A stretch of 64,000 nucleotides of DNA, from the NCBI GenBank assembly GCA_902511005.1, contig CABXDN010000001.1:1-64000 (forward strand), written 5' to 3'. Below, in pieces: positions 9,847-19,564 of this stretch; the first letter of the stretch is position 1, and each line of letters opens with the position of its first letter. Below the pieces are notes generated by a model. It was given only the letters and a program-made list of their open reading frames with translations, ran no database searches and was not told where the DNA came from. The stretch is from an uncultured Candidatus Poseidoniales archaeon. Its GTDB lineage: Archaea; Thermoplasmatota; Poseidoniia; Poseidoniales; Thalassarchaeaceae. The position numbers and the translations under genes are program-made.

Positions 9847-10986
9847 TTAAACAAACGGTGGTTTGACAATAATAGATCTGATTTTACGCCTTGAACTCGC
9901 TTGAATCCATAATTCTTGTCCTAAAACTACCCCTTCCAAGTACCCTAGAGCTATACCAGTTCTATTAAGACTCGGAGAAGGACCACCGCTAGTAACATAA
10001 CCAACGATATTCGCATTATTATCTGGACCATCATACACCAAGTGCCCCGGACGAGGAGATGGTCCCTTTTCTTGACATAGGAGACCGTGCCATTTAGCAC
10101 CCGAATTCATAGATTTGACAACTGATTTTTTTCCTATAAAATCATGATCTAAATTAAGTCCAAAAGGAACATTAGTTTCGGCAGAATTACGTGCCAAGAA
10201 ATTATCTGGGAAATCAATTTCGGGATCTATCCCCAATCCTGGCCACAAAAAATCTTGACCCGAAAGAAGATATCCTTTCTCAAGCCTCAATGTATCTCTA
10301 GCACCCAATCCAACTGGTAAAGCCCCAGAATTAAGAAGAGCATCCCAAAGTATTGGAGCATGAAAATCGGAGACAAAAATTTCAACGCCCTTTTCACCTG
10401 TATATCCAGTTCCTTGAATCCATCCGGTTATGCCTAAGTCATTGGCTGAAATTTCTTGACATCGAAATCGAGAAACAAGATTTGCTTTTCCAAGAACGAG
10501 TTCTAAAATTGATGATGACTCTGGGCCCTGCAGGGCAATTATACTGGTGTTTTCAGATAGATTCCTCATAGTTATGGATTCATCATCTGGGAGGTTTGAT
10601 TGGAACCAATCCCACATTATTGAAATCATAGATGCGTTAGGAACTCCAAGAACTCTATTTTTTGAGTCAACAGCAAAAATCATGTCATCTATCAAGTACC
10701 CATTATCATCAAGAAAATGAGTATAACCACATTGACCACTTGCGAAGTTAATATACTGTTGAGTACCTATAGAATTCAACCATGATAGAACTCCTTCACC
10801 ACAGAATTCAAAAAAACCCATATGGGATACATCGAATAAGCCAGATTTTTCACGGCAAGAGAGATGTTCTTCTTGAATCGAAGTATACCATATCGGCAGT
10901 TCGAAACCGTGGAAATCGACTATCTTCGCACCAGACTCTAAATGCTTCTCATAAAGTGCCGTTCTCACGAGTCCGCCATCTCCCAT
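9847..10986 (-). CDS. gcvT: Aminomethyltransferase (glycine cleavage T protein)
   Basis: LYEKHLESGAKIVDFHGFELPIWY, GLFDVSHMG, GTGYTGEKGVEIF, GLGARDTLRLEKGYLL. Start moved from 11037 to ATG at 10986 to match the family N-terminus. Confidence 0.9.
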   Translation of the reverse strand: MGDGGLVRTALYEKHLESGAKIVDFHGFELPIWYTSIQEEHLSCREKSGLFDVSHMGFFEFCGEGVLSWLNSIGTQQYINFASGQCGYTHFLDDNGYLIDDMIFAVDSKNRVLGVPNASMISIMWDWFQSNLPDDESITMRNLSENTSIIALQGPESSSILELVLGKANLVSRFRCQEISANDLGITGWIQGTGYTGEKGVEIFVSDFHAPILWDALLNSGALPVGLGARDTLRLEKGYLLSGQDFLWPGLGIDPEIDFPDNFLARNSAETNVPFGLNLDHDFIGKKSVVKSMNSGAKWHGLLCQEKGPSPRPGHLVYDGPDNNANIVGYVTSGGPSPSLNRTGIALGYLEGVVLGQELWIQASSRRKIRSIIVKPPFV

Positions 10987-11087
10987 ATATCTCTGGGCTG
11001 AGGAACGAGTGCAAGAATGTGGCGCTTCGAAAAGCACGAATTAATATTTCAAAACACTACTATATTAGGACTTATTATAACGAGAGG

Positions 11088-11095
11088 TTTAAATA
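11088..11095 (+). promoter_or_regulatory. Candidate archaeal TATA box for tfb
   Basis: TTTAAATA about 33 nt upstream of the ATG at 11128. Confidence 0.45.
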
Positions 11096-11127
11096 TAGTC
11101 GGTTGCACTATACAACTAGAGGTTGAT

Positions 11128-12144
11128 ATGATGAGTAGAGATGAACATGAACAAGGAATATCATTAAAGCAGAACTCAAAAGAAGGTTCTCGGAATAAAT
11201 CAATTACCCCTAACAAGAGACCATCTAGAGCAAGAGGGACTGAAGCAGTCACTGGGAAATGTAAAATTTGTAGTTCTAATTCATGGGATACAGATTCTGT
11301 TAGAGGGGAGACCATATGTTCAGAATGTGGTTATGTTGCCGCAGAGAATATGATTGACCCAGGCGCGGAATGGACTAATCATTCAGGAGGAGAAGACAGA
11401 AGTAGAGTTGGTGCGCCAACGACATTAACTCTGTCTGACAAAGGCCTTTCAACTCATATTAGTAGATCGGATCTGACATCGGGTGCTGCGGCAAGACATG
11501 GTATGAGTGGTAAAAATCTCCGTGAATGGAGAAGAAGACAAAGAGTCGATCAAAGAAGTAAAACCAGAGATAGTCGAATTAGAAATCTAACGACTGCTAT
11601 GCAATTCATCAGAGATAATGGAGGACTCCCCCCACAAATAGAACAGGAAGCTGCTAATTTGTATCGACATGCAATGAAAGAAGGAATTGTTACAGGAAGG
11701 AGTATCCGTGGAGTAACTGCTGCCTGTGTGTATATTGCAGCTAGACAAGCAGAAATCCCTCGAAGGATTGAAGTCATAGCAAAAGCATTTGATATGGTTA
11801 CAGAAGTAGAAGAAAAGGAATTAAAAAGAACTATCAGGTTAGTAGCTAGAAAAATGAATACACATCATATCACAGGACCAGAGGAGTACTTCGAAAAATT
11901 CCATTCTGATCTAGAATTACCCCCTTATGTACTTGGAGATACAAGAGATTTATGGGATAAAGTTAGTCAGAATATGGTATGGCAAGGAAAGAAGCCTTCG
12001 GGGATAGCAGGTTGTATTTTATACAAAGCGTCACAAAATAGTAATTCACCAAGAACCCAAAAAGAAGTATGCAAAGTTTCTGGCATTAGTGAAGTCACAC
12101 TTAGAGGATTATTGAAAATATTAAATGAAATGTTATCCGAATAA
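11128..12144 (+). CDS. tfb: Transcription initiation factor TFB (TFIIB)
   Basis: Zinc ribbon CKICSSNSWDTDSVRGETICSECGYV, GAEWTNH, cyclin repeats; start placed at ATG 11128 after GAGGT. Confidence 0.93.
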   Translation: MMSRDEHEQGISLKQNSKEGSRNKSITPNKRPSRARGTEAVTGKCKICSSNSWDTDSVRGETICSECGYVAAENMIDPGAEWTNHSGGEDRSRVGAPTTLTLSDKGLSTHISRSDLTSGAAARHGMSGKNLREWRRRQRVDQRSKTRDSRIRNLTTAMQFIRDNGGLPPQIEQEAANLYRHAMKEGIVTGRSIRGVTAACVYIAARQAEIPRRIEVIAKAFDMVTEVEEKELKRTIRLVARKMNTHHITGPEEYFEKFHSDLELPPYVLGDTRDLWDKVSQNMVWQGKKPSGIAGCILYKASQNSNSPRTQKEVCKVSGISEVTLRGLLKILNEMLSE

Positions 12145-12161
12145 TTTCAATTAACAGTTGT

Positions 12162-12623
12162 TTAATCTATTTCATGAATTGTAATTGGTATTTTCTTATC
12201 TCTGGCCATATCTATTACAATTCTCGTCCATTTACTAGTTCTAGATGGAATGGCTAGAATATCTGTTGCGGAGGTGAGAATTTTTTGAGTTAGAGTATTT
12301 GCCGCCTCAGGCCTACCACGATCTTCCAGAGTTCTATTGGGGTCTCCCCATTCTTCTGTAAATACTGCAATTGGTATAGAATTATTGTCAGACCAACGTT
12401 CAGCCATGTAATCTACACCACTAGCGCCCCCTACAATTATTAAGTCGGGATATCCATTAATTTCGACCCATTCTTCTACAAGATTTTCAAAAACTTCAAA
12501 ATCATAAAATCTACTACTTCCTACTATTGCTAGATTAATCACATTACCATCTAAATTTAGATCTCTTTTTCCTAGAGAATCAACCACATCTTGCCCCGCG
12601 TCGGCTACCATTACTAGTGCCAA
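12162..12623 (-). CDS. DUF2493/SLOG-like nucleotide-binding protein
   Basis: VGSSRFYDFEVFENLVEEW...IIVGGASGVDYMAERW. Confidence 0.65.
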   Translation of the reverse strand: MALVMVADAGQDVVDSLGKRDLNLDGNVINLAIVGSSRFYDFEVFENLVEEWVEINGYPDLIIVGGASGVDYMAERWSDNNSIPIAVFTEEWGDPNRTLEDRGRPEAANTLTQKILTSATDILAIPSRTSKWTRIVIDMARDKKIPITIHEID

Positions 12624-12710
12624 AGAGGTCTGTGATGATAAACTTCGGGTTCAAGAAGAATACATTATTTGATATCTTAACTCCATTTCGGATATATAGA
12701 GGAGTAGACG

Positions 12711-13937
12711 ATGGCACTAGACATTCAAGCAATTCGTGCTGATTTCCCAATATTAAATAGGATTTTACCGAATGGAAAGCAATTAGTTTATTTTGATAAC
12801 GCTGCTACTTCACAAAAGCCCCAGTGTGTTATTGATGCAATGACTAATTTCTATGAGAATTATAATTCAAATGCCCATCGGGCAAATCATACTCTGGCAG
12901 ATGAAGCAAGTGCCGCCCTAGAAAATGCTAGATCACAAATATCTAATTTTTTCGGCGCGAAACCTGAAAACTTAATTTACACTAGTGGAGCGACTGAAGC
13001 GATAAATCTAGTATCATATGGATGGGCAAGAAATAATCTTGATGAAGGTGATGTAATTGTAGTTACAGAAATGGAACATCATGCAGATATTGTGCCATGG
13101 CAAGAACTTTCAAAGGAAAAGGGTGTAGAAGTAAGATATGTCCCAATAAATATCGAAACATTTGTTTTGGACATGGAGGCATTTGAAGTTGCAGTAGAGG
13201 GAGCATCTCTAGTTTGCGTAACTCATACAAGCAATGTATTAGGGATAAGGAATCCAATAGAGAAAATAATTGATATGAGTAAGAAGTCAGGAGCAGCGGT
13301 ACTAATCGATTGTGCCCAAGGGGCACCTCATGAGAAGATAAAATTTGAAGATTTAGGTGCTGATTTTATCGCGATATCGGCCCATAAAATGGCTGGCCCA
13401 ACGGGCATCGGGTGTCTATTGACAACATCTGAAAAAATTCAACAAATGAGACCATTTATGACAGGTGGTTCTATGATTAAAAAAGTAACTACTGATGGAA
13501 CTATTTTCAAAGATGGCCACGAAATGTTTGAAACAGGTACGCCGAGAATTGCTGAAGCCATAGGTTGGGGGGCTGCTGTAGGATGGTTAGATCAATTTGA
13601 AATGAAAGAAATCCATGAACATATCCACAACATTGCTTCTTTGGCTGGCAATGAAATGAAATTAATTCCAGGAATTAAAATCTATGGAGACCCAAATAAT
13701 AAGGATTCGGCGGGTGCTATATCTTTCTTACATGAAACGATACAATCACAAGATTTAGCTATACTCTTAGACGAGGGAGGTTTTGCTGTAAGAACAGGGC
13801 ATCATTGTGCTCAGCCACTCATGGATGCGTTGGGTGTGCCATCTACAAATAGGGCATCTTTCTGGATATATAATACAAAGGAAGAAGTGGAAGCATTTGT
13901 TAAACATCTGAGATATATTTGTGAACGATTTTCCTAG
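12711..13937 (+). CDS. sufS: Cysteine desulfurase, SufS type
   Basis: YFDNAATSQKPQCVIDAM, HRANHTLADEAS, SAHKMAGPTGIGCL, RTGHHCAQPLMD. Confidence 0.95.
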   Translation: MALDIQAIRADFPILNRILPNGKQLVYFDNAATSQKPQCVIDAMTNFYENYNSNAHRANHTLADEASAALENARSQISNFFGAKPENLIYTSGATEAINLVSYGWARNNLDEGDVIVVTEMEHHADIVPWQELSKEKGVEVRYVPINIETFVLDMEAFEVAVEGASLVCVTHTSNVLGIRNPIEKIIDMSKKSGAAVLIDCAQGAPHEKIKFEDLGADFIAISAHKMAGPTGIGCLLTTSEKIQQMRPFMTGGSMIKKVTTDGTIFKDGHEMFETGTPRIAEAIGWGAAVGWLDQFEMKEIHEHIHNIASLAGNEMKLIPGIKIYGDPNNKDSAGAISFLHETIQSQDLAILLDEGGFAVRTGHHCAQPLMDALGVPSTNRASFWIYNTKEEVEAFVKHLRYICERFS

Positions 13938-13980
13938 TTAAGATGAACAATTTCAATAAAAAAGATTCATGTGGTGTAAT

Positions 13981-14409
13981 ATGACTAATAATTGGCCCGA
14001 AAATCTAGAAAAAATTATCCAAGAGTTTAAAGATTGTTTTGACTCTATGGAAAGGTATGAATTACTTTTTGAATACGCAAAGAAAAATCCTAATTCCTTA
14101 CCAATTGAAGAATGGGATGAAGAAAATCAAGTACTAGGTTGCCAATCAAGAGCACATGTCGAATGTATGTTAGATGAAAGTGATAAATTCTTGTTAAAAA
14201 CTGGTGCTGATGCTCAGATAGTTCAAGGATTAATGGCTATTACCGCAATTGCAGTTAACGGTTTATCAGCATTTGAGGTTGCTAAATTAAGCCCTAATTA
14301 TGTTGAAGAGATGGGGTTAAAATCATCATTAACTCCGAGTAGAGCAAATGGGTTTTTGAATATGTTTAGAAGGGTCATCTCAGAAGCAGAGATTTTAGCG
14401 GAGGTATAA
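13981..14409 (+). CDS. sufE: SufE-like sulfur acceptor
   Basis: VLGCQSRAHVECML; start at ATG 13981 (MTNNWPENL). Confidence 0.88.
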   Translation: MTNNWPENLEKIIQEFKDCFDSMERYELLFEYAKKNPNSLPIEEWDEENQVLGCQSRAHVECMLDESDKFLLKTGADAQIVQGLMAITAIAVNGLSAFEVAKLSPNYVEEMGLKSSLTPSRANGFLNMFRRVISEAEILAEV

Positions 14410-14411
14410 TT

Positions 14412-14714
14412 ATGGTAAATAAAGAAGAAGTAATCGAGTCCTTGATACAAGTCGAAGACCCAGAAATGAAAATATCAGTCATTGATTTGGGACTAATTTA
14501 TGATGTTAAAATAGAAGACACGCATGCAGAAATTGACATGACTTTAACAAGTCCAGGTTGCCCTGTAGCTCCTGAATTGATGGCAGCAGTTCACAGAGCA
14601 GCCTTACTAACTAAGGGATTAGATAGTGTTCATGTAAATCTTACATTTTCACCACTATGGGATCCTAAAAAACATGCAACAGAAGATGGGAAATTTGAAC
14701 TAGGAATATTCTAA
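14412..14714 (+). CDS. DUF59/MIP18-family Fe-S assembly protein (SufT/PaaD-like)
   Basis: VEDPEMKISVIDLGLIYDVKIE, MTLTSPGCPVAPEL. Confidence 0.88.
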   Translation: MVNKEEVIESLIQVEDPEMKISVIDLGLIYDVKIEDTHAEIDMTLTSPGCPVAPELMAAVHRAALLTKGLDSVHVNLTFSPLWDPKKHATEDGKFELGIF

Positions 14715-14769
14715 AAAAATATTAATTTGATAAATGAGGCTATAGGATGAAGACTTGGGTGTCTGCGTA

Positions 14770-17358
14770 GTGAATCATGAAAATCGTATTTTTTCGTGGA
14801 AAGGTATACCTCGTTCATCAAGAATAATCATAATTACAACTATGATAATTGTAGTTTTAATAACACCAAATTTAGCAGAGGGGTACTACGAAAGTTCTTG
14901 GGAACAAGTCGAAAAGAGGTCTGAAAATAATTATAATTCAGCAATAATAGATGAGAATGGAGACGCATGGGTCTTCGGAGATAATGGAGAAATTATTTTT
15001 GGAGACAAAATTGAACAATGGATGAATTTTGAATCCCCTACAAATGAAAATCTCGTAACCGCATATGCAAATAATGAACGAATTGTAGCAGCCGGCAATA
15101 ATGGTGTTGTGATATACAAGGAATATAATTCCGAAGAATGGGTAGAAATTAAAATGGAGACTCAGATAGATATAAATTCAATTTCTATGAACTCTAATGA
15201 TGAAATATTTGTAGTTTCAGATAATGGAGCAATATGGTGTTTTAAACAAGATAATTGGATTGAAATAGAAAGTTTAGTATCAGAGAAATTGAATGATATT
15301 GTATTTGAAGGAGAAAGAGGGCTGATTTCAGGATCATCAGGTCTGATATTAGGTTCTGAGAACAATGGAGAAAATTGGGAAATAAGAGATACCCCGAATG
15401 AGGTTGCAAGTTCCGACATTATTTCAATAGATTTCTATGGCATTAATAGAGGTTATGCAATTACATCTAGTGGTGAAATATTAAAATCAACTCAAGAAGA
15501 ACTAACTACAACTGTAGGTTACAATTGGTACCTCAAAGAAATAGAGTCAGAGAATCAAAGTACCAGTTTGGACATTAATCTAACCTCATTAGAGGTACTT
15601 AGCACTACGAAAATATTACTTTCAGGTGATAATGGATATATCGCTTTGAGTAAAGACGGAGGGAATATTGTAACCCCTCAACTTTTATCAATAGAAGGAG
15701 ATTTTTCCATAAATGATATCGCAATGAAGAATGCCTTCGTTGGGATAATTGTGGGAGATAATGGTACTATATTGTATACAGAGAATGGAGGAGAAGATAG
15801 CGCAGTAGGATTCGAAATTATTGACTTGAGTGATTTTAGTGAATTTGTAGATTTCACCAAAGATAATCTTCTAGAAGGACTAAAGGCTACCGTTAAGATA
15901 GTAATTTTTGGGATACTATTGGGTTTCTTTATCGGAATTGCTCTAGCAATGTGTAAAACAGCGCCGACGACACTAAAACAAATGATAGAAGGAGACTTAG
16001 AAAGAACCTTGACTTTATTCTGGATAATCATCCCATCTACATTATTTTGTACTCGAATTTATGGTTCTGGTTTAGGTATATTATCACTATCTGGATTAAT
16101 TATTCTATTTTCATTATTGAATTATTACATCAATAAAAACAAAATAGAGAAGGAGGGCTTCTTAGGTATTTCAATACCTAATAGACATAGAAATAATTTG
16201 ATTCGTATACTTGGTTTGACTTTATTGATAGGAATGCCATTAATAGGGAAATGGGAGATTAAAGGAGGGATTGAACTTATTTACACTGCTATATCAGAAT
16301 TTTATAACTTCCATTTAGGTTCTAATACATTCAAATTATCTGCTCAAATAGCATATATTTTCGCACCAATTGGGAATCCTAGCGAATTTATGAGATTAAT
16401 ATTAGGAGTAGGATTAACATATCTTGGATTATTATTCTTAACTACAAATGGTACATTCTCAAAGAAAAAAATTCCCTATGGTAAACTGGTGTTAATTTCA
16501 ATATTATGGGTAATAATACTAACCGAAATTTTTGTTGATTCGGATTCATCCGGCGATAAAATTACTTCATGGTTTGATTTGGGATGGCGACTTTTCCTAG
16601 TTTTAATAGGCTTATTAGTGACAAAAAGAATCTTGCCTAAAGAAATTAAATCTGTTCTGAAAAATTCTAACGATTATACTCTGACTATTGAACCATGGAA
16701 AATAAGGCCACTACAGACAATTGCGACATTATATACAGATTTTTTCAGAAATACCCCTCTATTAGTCCAGTTTATGTTCATTCATTTCGGGCTGCAATTA
16801 GGTAAACATATACAGAACATAGGACTAGATTTAACAAGTGATTTAATTGCTATATCGTCACTTTTAGGCCCATTGGATAGTCTGCTGCACCCGATTATAG
16901 ATTATATCAGTGGAAGCTTATTTGGTCCAGGGAAGAGATCATATCTTAGTGCGATTTTTGCACTGGGACTCAATTCAGCAGCATATCAATGTGAAACAAT
17001 AAGAGGAGCCATTGCAGCAATTCCTTCCGGTCAGATGGAGGCAGGTAGGAGTATTGGGTTAACTTATATGGGCACTATGAGATTGATTATTCTACCGCAA
17101 GCAATTAGAATTTGCATACCACCTCTTGGTAATGAGATGGTTAACTTAGTACTTAATTCATCACTAGCAAGTGTAATTGCATATACAGAATTAACAAGAC
17201 AAGGGAAATTAGTTGTCGCAATAACTTTCCAAATCTTTTGGACATGGGGGATGGTAATGATTGCATATTTTGTAGTTACTTGGTCACTCGCGTTATTGTT
17301 AAGAAGATTAGAAGAAAAGACAAGAATACCTGGACTAGGAATATCAGGGGGGAACTAA
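14770..17358 (+). CDS. Amino-acid-type ABC transporter permease with N-terminal Ycf48/BNR-like propeller and internal membrane insertion
   Basis: Repeated GDNGxI/GSSGLIL motifs at N-terminus; HisM-type EAGRSIGLTYMGTMRLIILPQAIRICIPPLGNE at C-terminus. Start is TTG 14755 or GTG 14770. Confidence 0.85.
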   Translation: MNHENRIFSWKGIPRSSRIIIITTMIIVVLITPNLAEGYYESSWEQVEKRSENNYNSAIIDENGDAWVFGDNGEIIFGDKIEQWMNFESPTNENLVTAYANNERIVAAGNNGVVIYKEYNSEEWVEIKMETQIDINSISMNSNDEIFVVSDNGAIWCFKQDNWIEIESLVSEKLNDIVFEGERGLISGSSGLILGSENNGENWEIRDTPNEVASSDIISIDFYGINRGYAITSSGEILKSTQEELTTTVGYNWYLKEIESENQSTSLDINLTSLEVLSTTKILLSGDNGYIALSKDGGNIVTPQLLSIEGDFSINDIAMKNAFVGIIVGDNGTILYTENGGEDSAVGFEIIDLSDFSEFVDFTKDNLLEGLKATVKIVIFGILLGFFIGIALAMCKTAPTTLKQMIEGDLERTLTLFWIIIPSTLFCTRIYGSGLGILSLSGLIILFSLLNYYINKNKIEKEGFLGISIPNRHRNNLIRILGLTLLIGMPLIGKWEIKGGIELIYTAISEFYNFHLGSNTFKLSAQIAYIFAPIGNPSEFMRLILGVGLTYLGLLFLTTNGTFSKKKIPYGKLVLISILWVIILTEIFVDSDSSGDKITSWFDLGWRLFLVLIGLLVTKRILPKEIKSVLKNSNDYTLTIEPWKIRPLQTIATLYTDFFRNTPLLVQFMFIHFGLQLGKHIQNIGLDLTSDLIAISSLLGPLDSLLHPIIDYISGSLFGPGKRSYLSAIFALGLNSAAYQCETIRGAIAAIPSGQMEAGRSIGLTYMGTMRLIILPQAIRICIPPLGNEMVNLVLNSSLASVIAYTELTRQGKLVVAITFQIFWTWGMVMIAYFVVTWSLALLLRRLEEKTRIPGLGISGGN

Positions 17359-18102
17359 ATGGAAGAGATCGTACTAGATATCGAAAATCTGGAGAAAATC
17401 TATCCTGGTGGAGTTCATGCAGTTAGAGGGATTTCATTTAATGTCAAGAAAGGAGAATCAGTAGCAATAATTGGTTCATCTGGAAGTGGTAAATCTACGG
17501 TATTAAGATGTATTAATCGACTTATTGAACCCACAAAAGGGACCATTAAATTGAATAACCAAATTATAAACAATCCAATGGCCGACGTTAATGATATCCG
17601 TTCAAAAATTGGCATGGTTTTTCAATCATTCGAGTTATTCTCTCACCTAACGGTTCTGGATAATATTACCTTAGGATTACGTCATGTAAGAGGGATGAAG
17701 AAAGAAGAAGCGGAAAAGAGTGCATTGAAAGTTCTGGAAAGAGTAGATATGTTGGATCGGACTAAAGCGTTCCCAGGTAATCTCTCAGGTGGACAAAAAC
17801 AGCGGGTAGCTATAGCAAGAGCCCTAGCAATGCATCCTGATGTGATATTATTTGATGAACCGACTAGTGCATTAGATCCTGAACTAATTGGCTCTGTTTT
17901 ACAAACAATAAGAAGTTTAGCAGATGAAGGAATGACAATGGTAATTGTAACTCATGAGATAAATTTCGCAAGGGATGTCGCAGATAGAATCATCTATATG
18001 GATAAGGGAGTTATTGCAGAACAAGGTCCTTCGGAAATCATAGAAAGCCCTAAGTCTGAGAGATTAAAACAATTCTTATCTTCAATGAATGAAGAAAAAT
18101 AG
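17359..18102 (+). CDS. Polar amino acid ABC transporter ATP-binding protein (GlnQ-like)
   Basis: Walker [10 protein letters not shown], signature LSGGQKQR, Walker B VILFDEP. Confidence 0.93.
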   Translation: MEEIVLDIENLEKIYPGGVHAVRGISFNVKKGESVAIIGSSGSGKSTVLRCINRLIEPTKGTIKLNNQIINNPMADVNDIRSKIGMVFQSFELFSHLTVLDNITLGLRHVRGMKKEEAEKSALKVLERVDMLDRTKAFPGNLSGGQKQRVAIARALAMHPDVILFDEPTSALDPELIGSVLQTIRSLADEGMTMVIVTHEINFARDVADRIIYMDKGVIAEQGPSEIIESPKSERLKQFLSSMNEEK

Positions 18103-18107
18103 ATTGA

Positions 18108-19472
18108 TTATATTAATCCCTGAGCAGTCATTGCTTCTGCTACTTTCAGGAAACCTGCAATATTCGCTCCGGCTACATAGTTACCAGGCATTCCATATTT
18201 CTCGGCAGTTTCAAATGCGTTCTTATGAATATCAACCATAATTTGATCGAGTTTGGCATCTACTTCTTCACGTGTCCAATTATATCTAAGAGAATTTTGG
18301 GACATTTCAAGACCAGAAGTTGCAACCCCACCTGCATTACTCGCTTTACCAGGGGCAAACATCACTCCATTATTTAGGAATACTTCGACCGCTTCAGGAG
18401 TACAAGGCATATTCGCTCCTTCTGCTACTGCCATAACTTTGTTAGCAACTAACATTTTTGCTTCTTCGCCATTGATCTCATTCTGAGTAGCGCAAGGGAG
18501 CGCGACATCTACATCTACATTCCATAATCCATTGGAAGAAGGTTCTGGAGCAGATGCTGTAAAAATAGCGCTAGAGTATTTCTCTGCATACTCTGAAATT
18601 CTACCTCGACGATTATTCTTCAGATCCATTATCCAAGAAAGTTTCTCTCGATTAATTCCTTCTGAGTCATAAATAAAACCACTAGAATCAGACATAGTAA
18701 CAGGTTTTCCACCAAGATCTAGTACTTTTTCACAAGCAAATTGTGCTACATTTCCTGATCCAGAAATAGAAACTGTTGCTCCTTCAAATGATTTCCCTTT
18801 AGCTCCAAGCATTTCACGTGCGAAGTATACTAGCCCATATCCTGTTGCTTCGGGTCTGATTAAAGAACCGCCATAGGAGCGACCTTTTCCAGTTAGCACA
18901 CCTGTAAATTCATTTGCAAGTTTCTTATACATTCCAAATAAATATCCAATCTCTCGACCACCAACACCAATATCTCCAGCAGGAACATCAAGATTAGATC
19001 CAATATGTCTCCAAAGTTCCATCATAAAAGATTGGCAAAATCGCATAACTTCTGCGTCGGTCTTACCTTTAGGGTCAAAATCTGAACCACCCTTCCCACC
19101 GCCCATAGGAAGACCAGTGAGGCTGTTCTTGAATACCTGCTCAAAGGCTAGAAACTTGAGTATTGATTGATTAACAGTGGGGTGGAATCGTAAACCTCCT
19201 TTGTAAGGCCCAATTGCACTGTTCATTTGAATTCTAAAACCTCTGTTAACATGTAATTTCCCACTATCATCAAACCAAGGAACACGGAACTGAATAATTC
19301 TCTCGGCTTCAACCATTGACTCAACAACAGGTAAGTATTCAGGATGTTCCTGAATAACTGGAACTAAACTTTCCAGAACCTCTTCCACGGCTTGGTGGAA
19401 TTCAGGTTGATTCGGATCTCTTGCAATTACACTATCGTATACTTTTTTCATTGTATTATCCATGGGATTCAC
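18108..19472 (-). CDS. gdhA: Glutamate dehydrogenase (bacterial-like hexameric type)
   Basis: GPYKGGLRFHPTVNQSILKFLAFEQVFKNSLTGLPMGGGKGGSDFDPKGK. Confidence 0.95.
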   Translation of the reverse strand: MNPMDNTMKKVYDSVIARDPNQPEFHQAVEEVLESLVPVIQEHPEYLPVVESMVEAERIIQFRVPWFDDSGKLHVNRGFRIQMNSAIGPYKGGLRFHPTVNQSILKFLAFEQVFKNSLTGLPMGGGKGGSDFDPKGKTDAEVMRFCQSFMMELWRHIGSNLDVPAGDIGVGGREIGYLFGMYKKLANEFTGVLTGKGRSYGGSLIRPEATGYGLVYFAREMLGAKGKSFEGATVSISGSGNVAQFACEKVLDLGGKPVTMSDSSGFIYDSEGINREKLSWIMDLKNNRRGRISEYAEKYSSAIFTASAPEPSSNGLWNVDVDVALPCATQNEINGEEAKMLVANKVMAVAEGANMPCTPEAVEVFLNNGVMFAPGKASNAGGVATSGLEMSQNSLRYNWTREEVDAKLDQIMVDIHKNAFETAEKYGMPGNYVAGANIAGFLKVAEAMTAQGLI

Positions 19473-19564
19473 CAGGGTTCCGAGTTCAAACTACTATATC
19501 GGCAGTACATCGACTTACTTACCCCTTTTCAATAGTATGGATATGCCGGTTTGGATGATATCAA

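Noticed and set aside
11049-11315. Minus-strand 88-aa ORF overlapping the tfb start
   Set aside because: Overlaps the tfb promoter and N-terminal coding region; no homology recognised.
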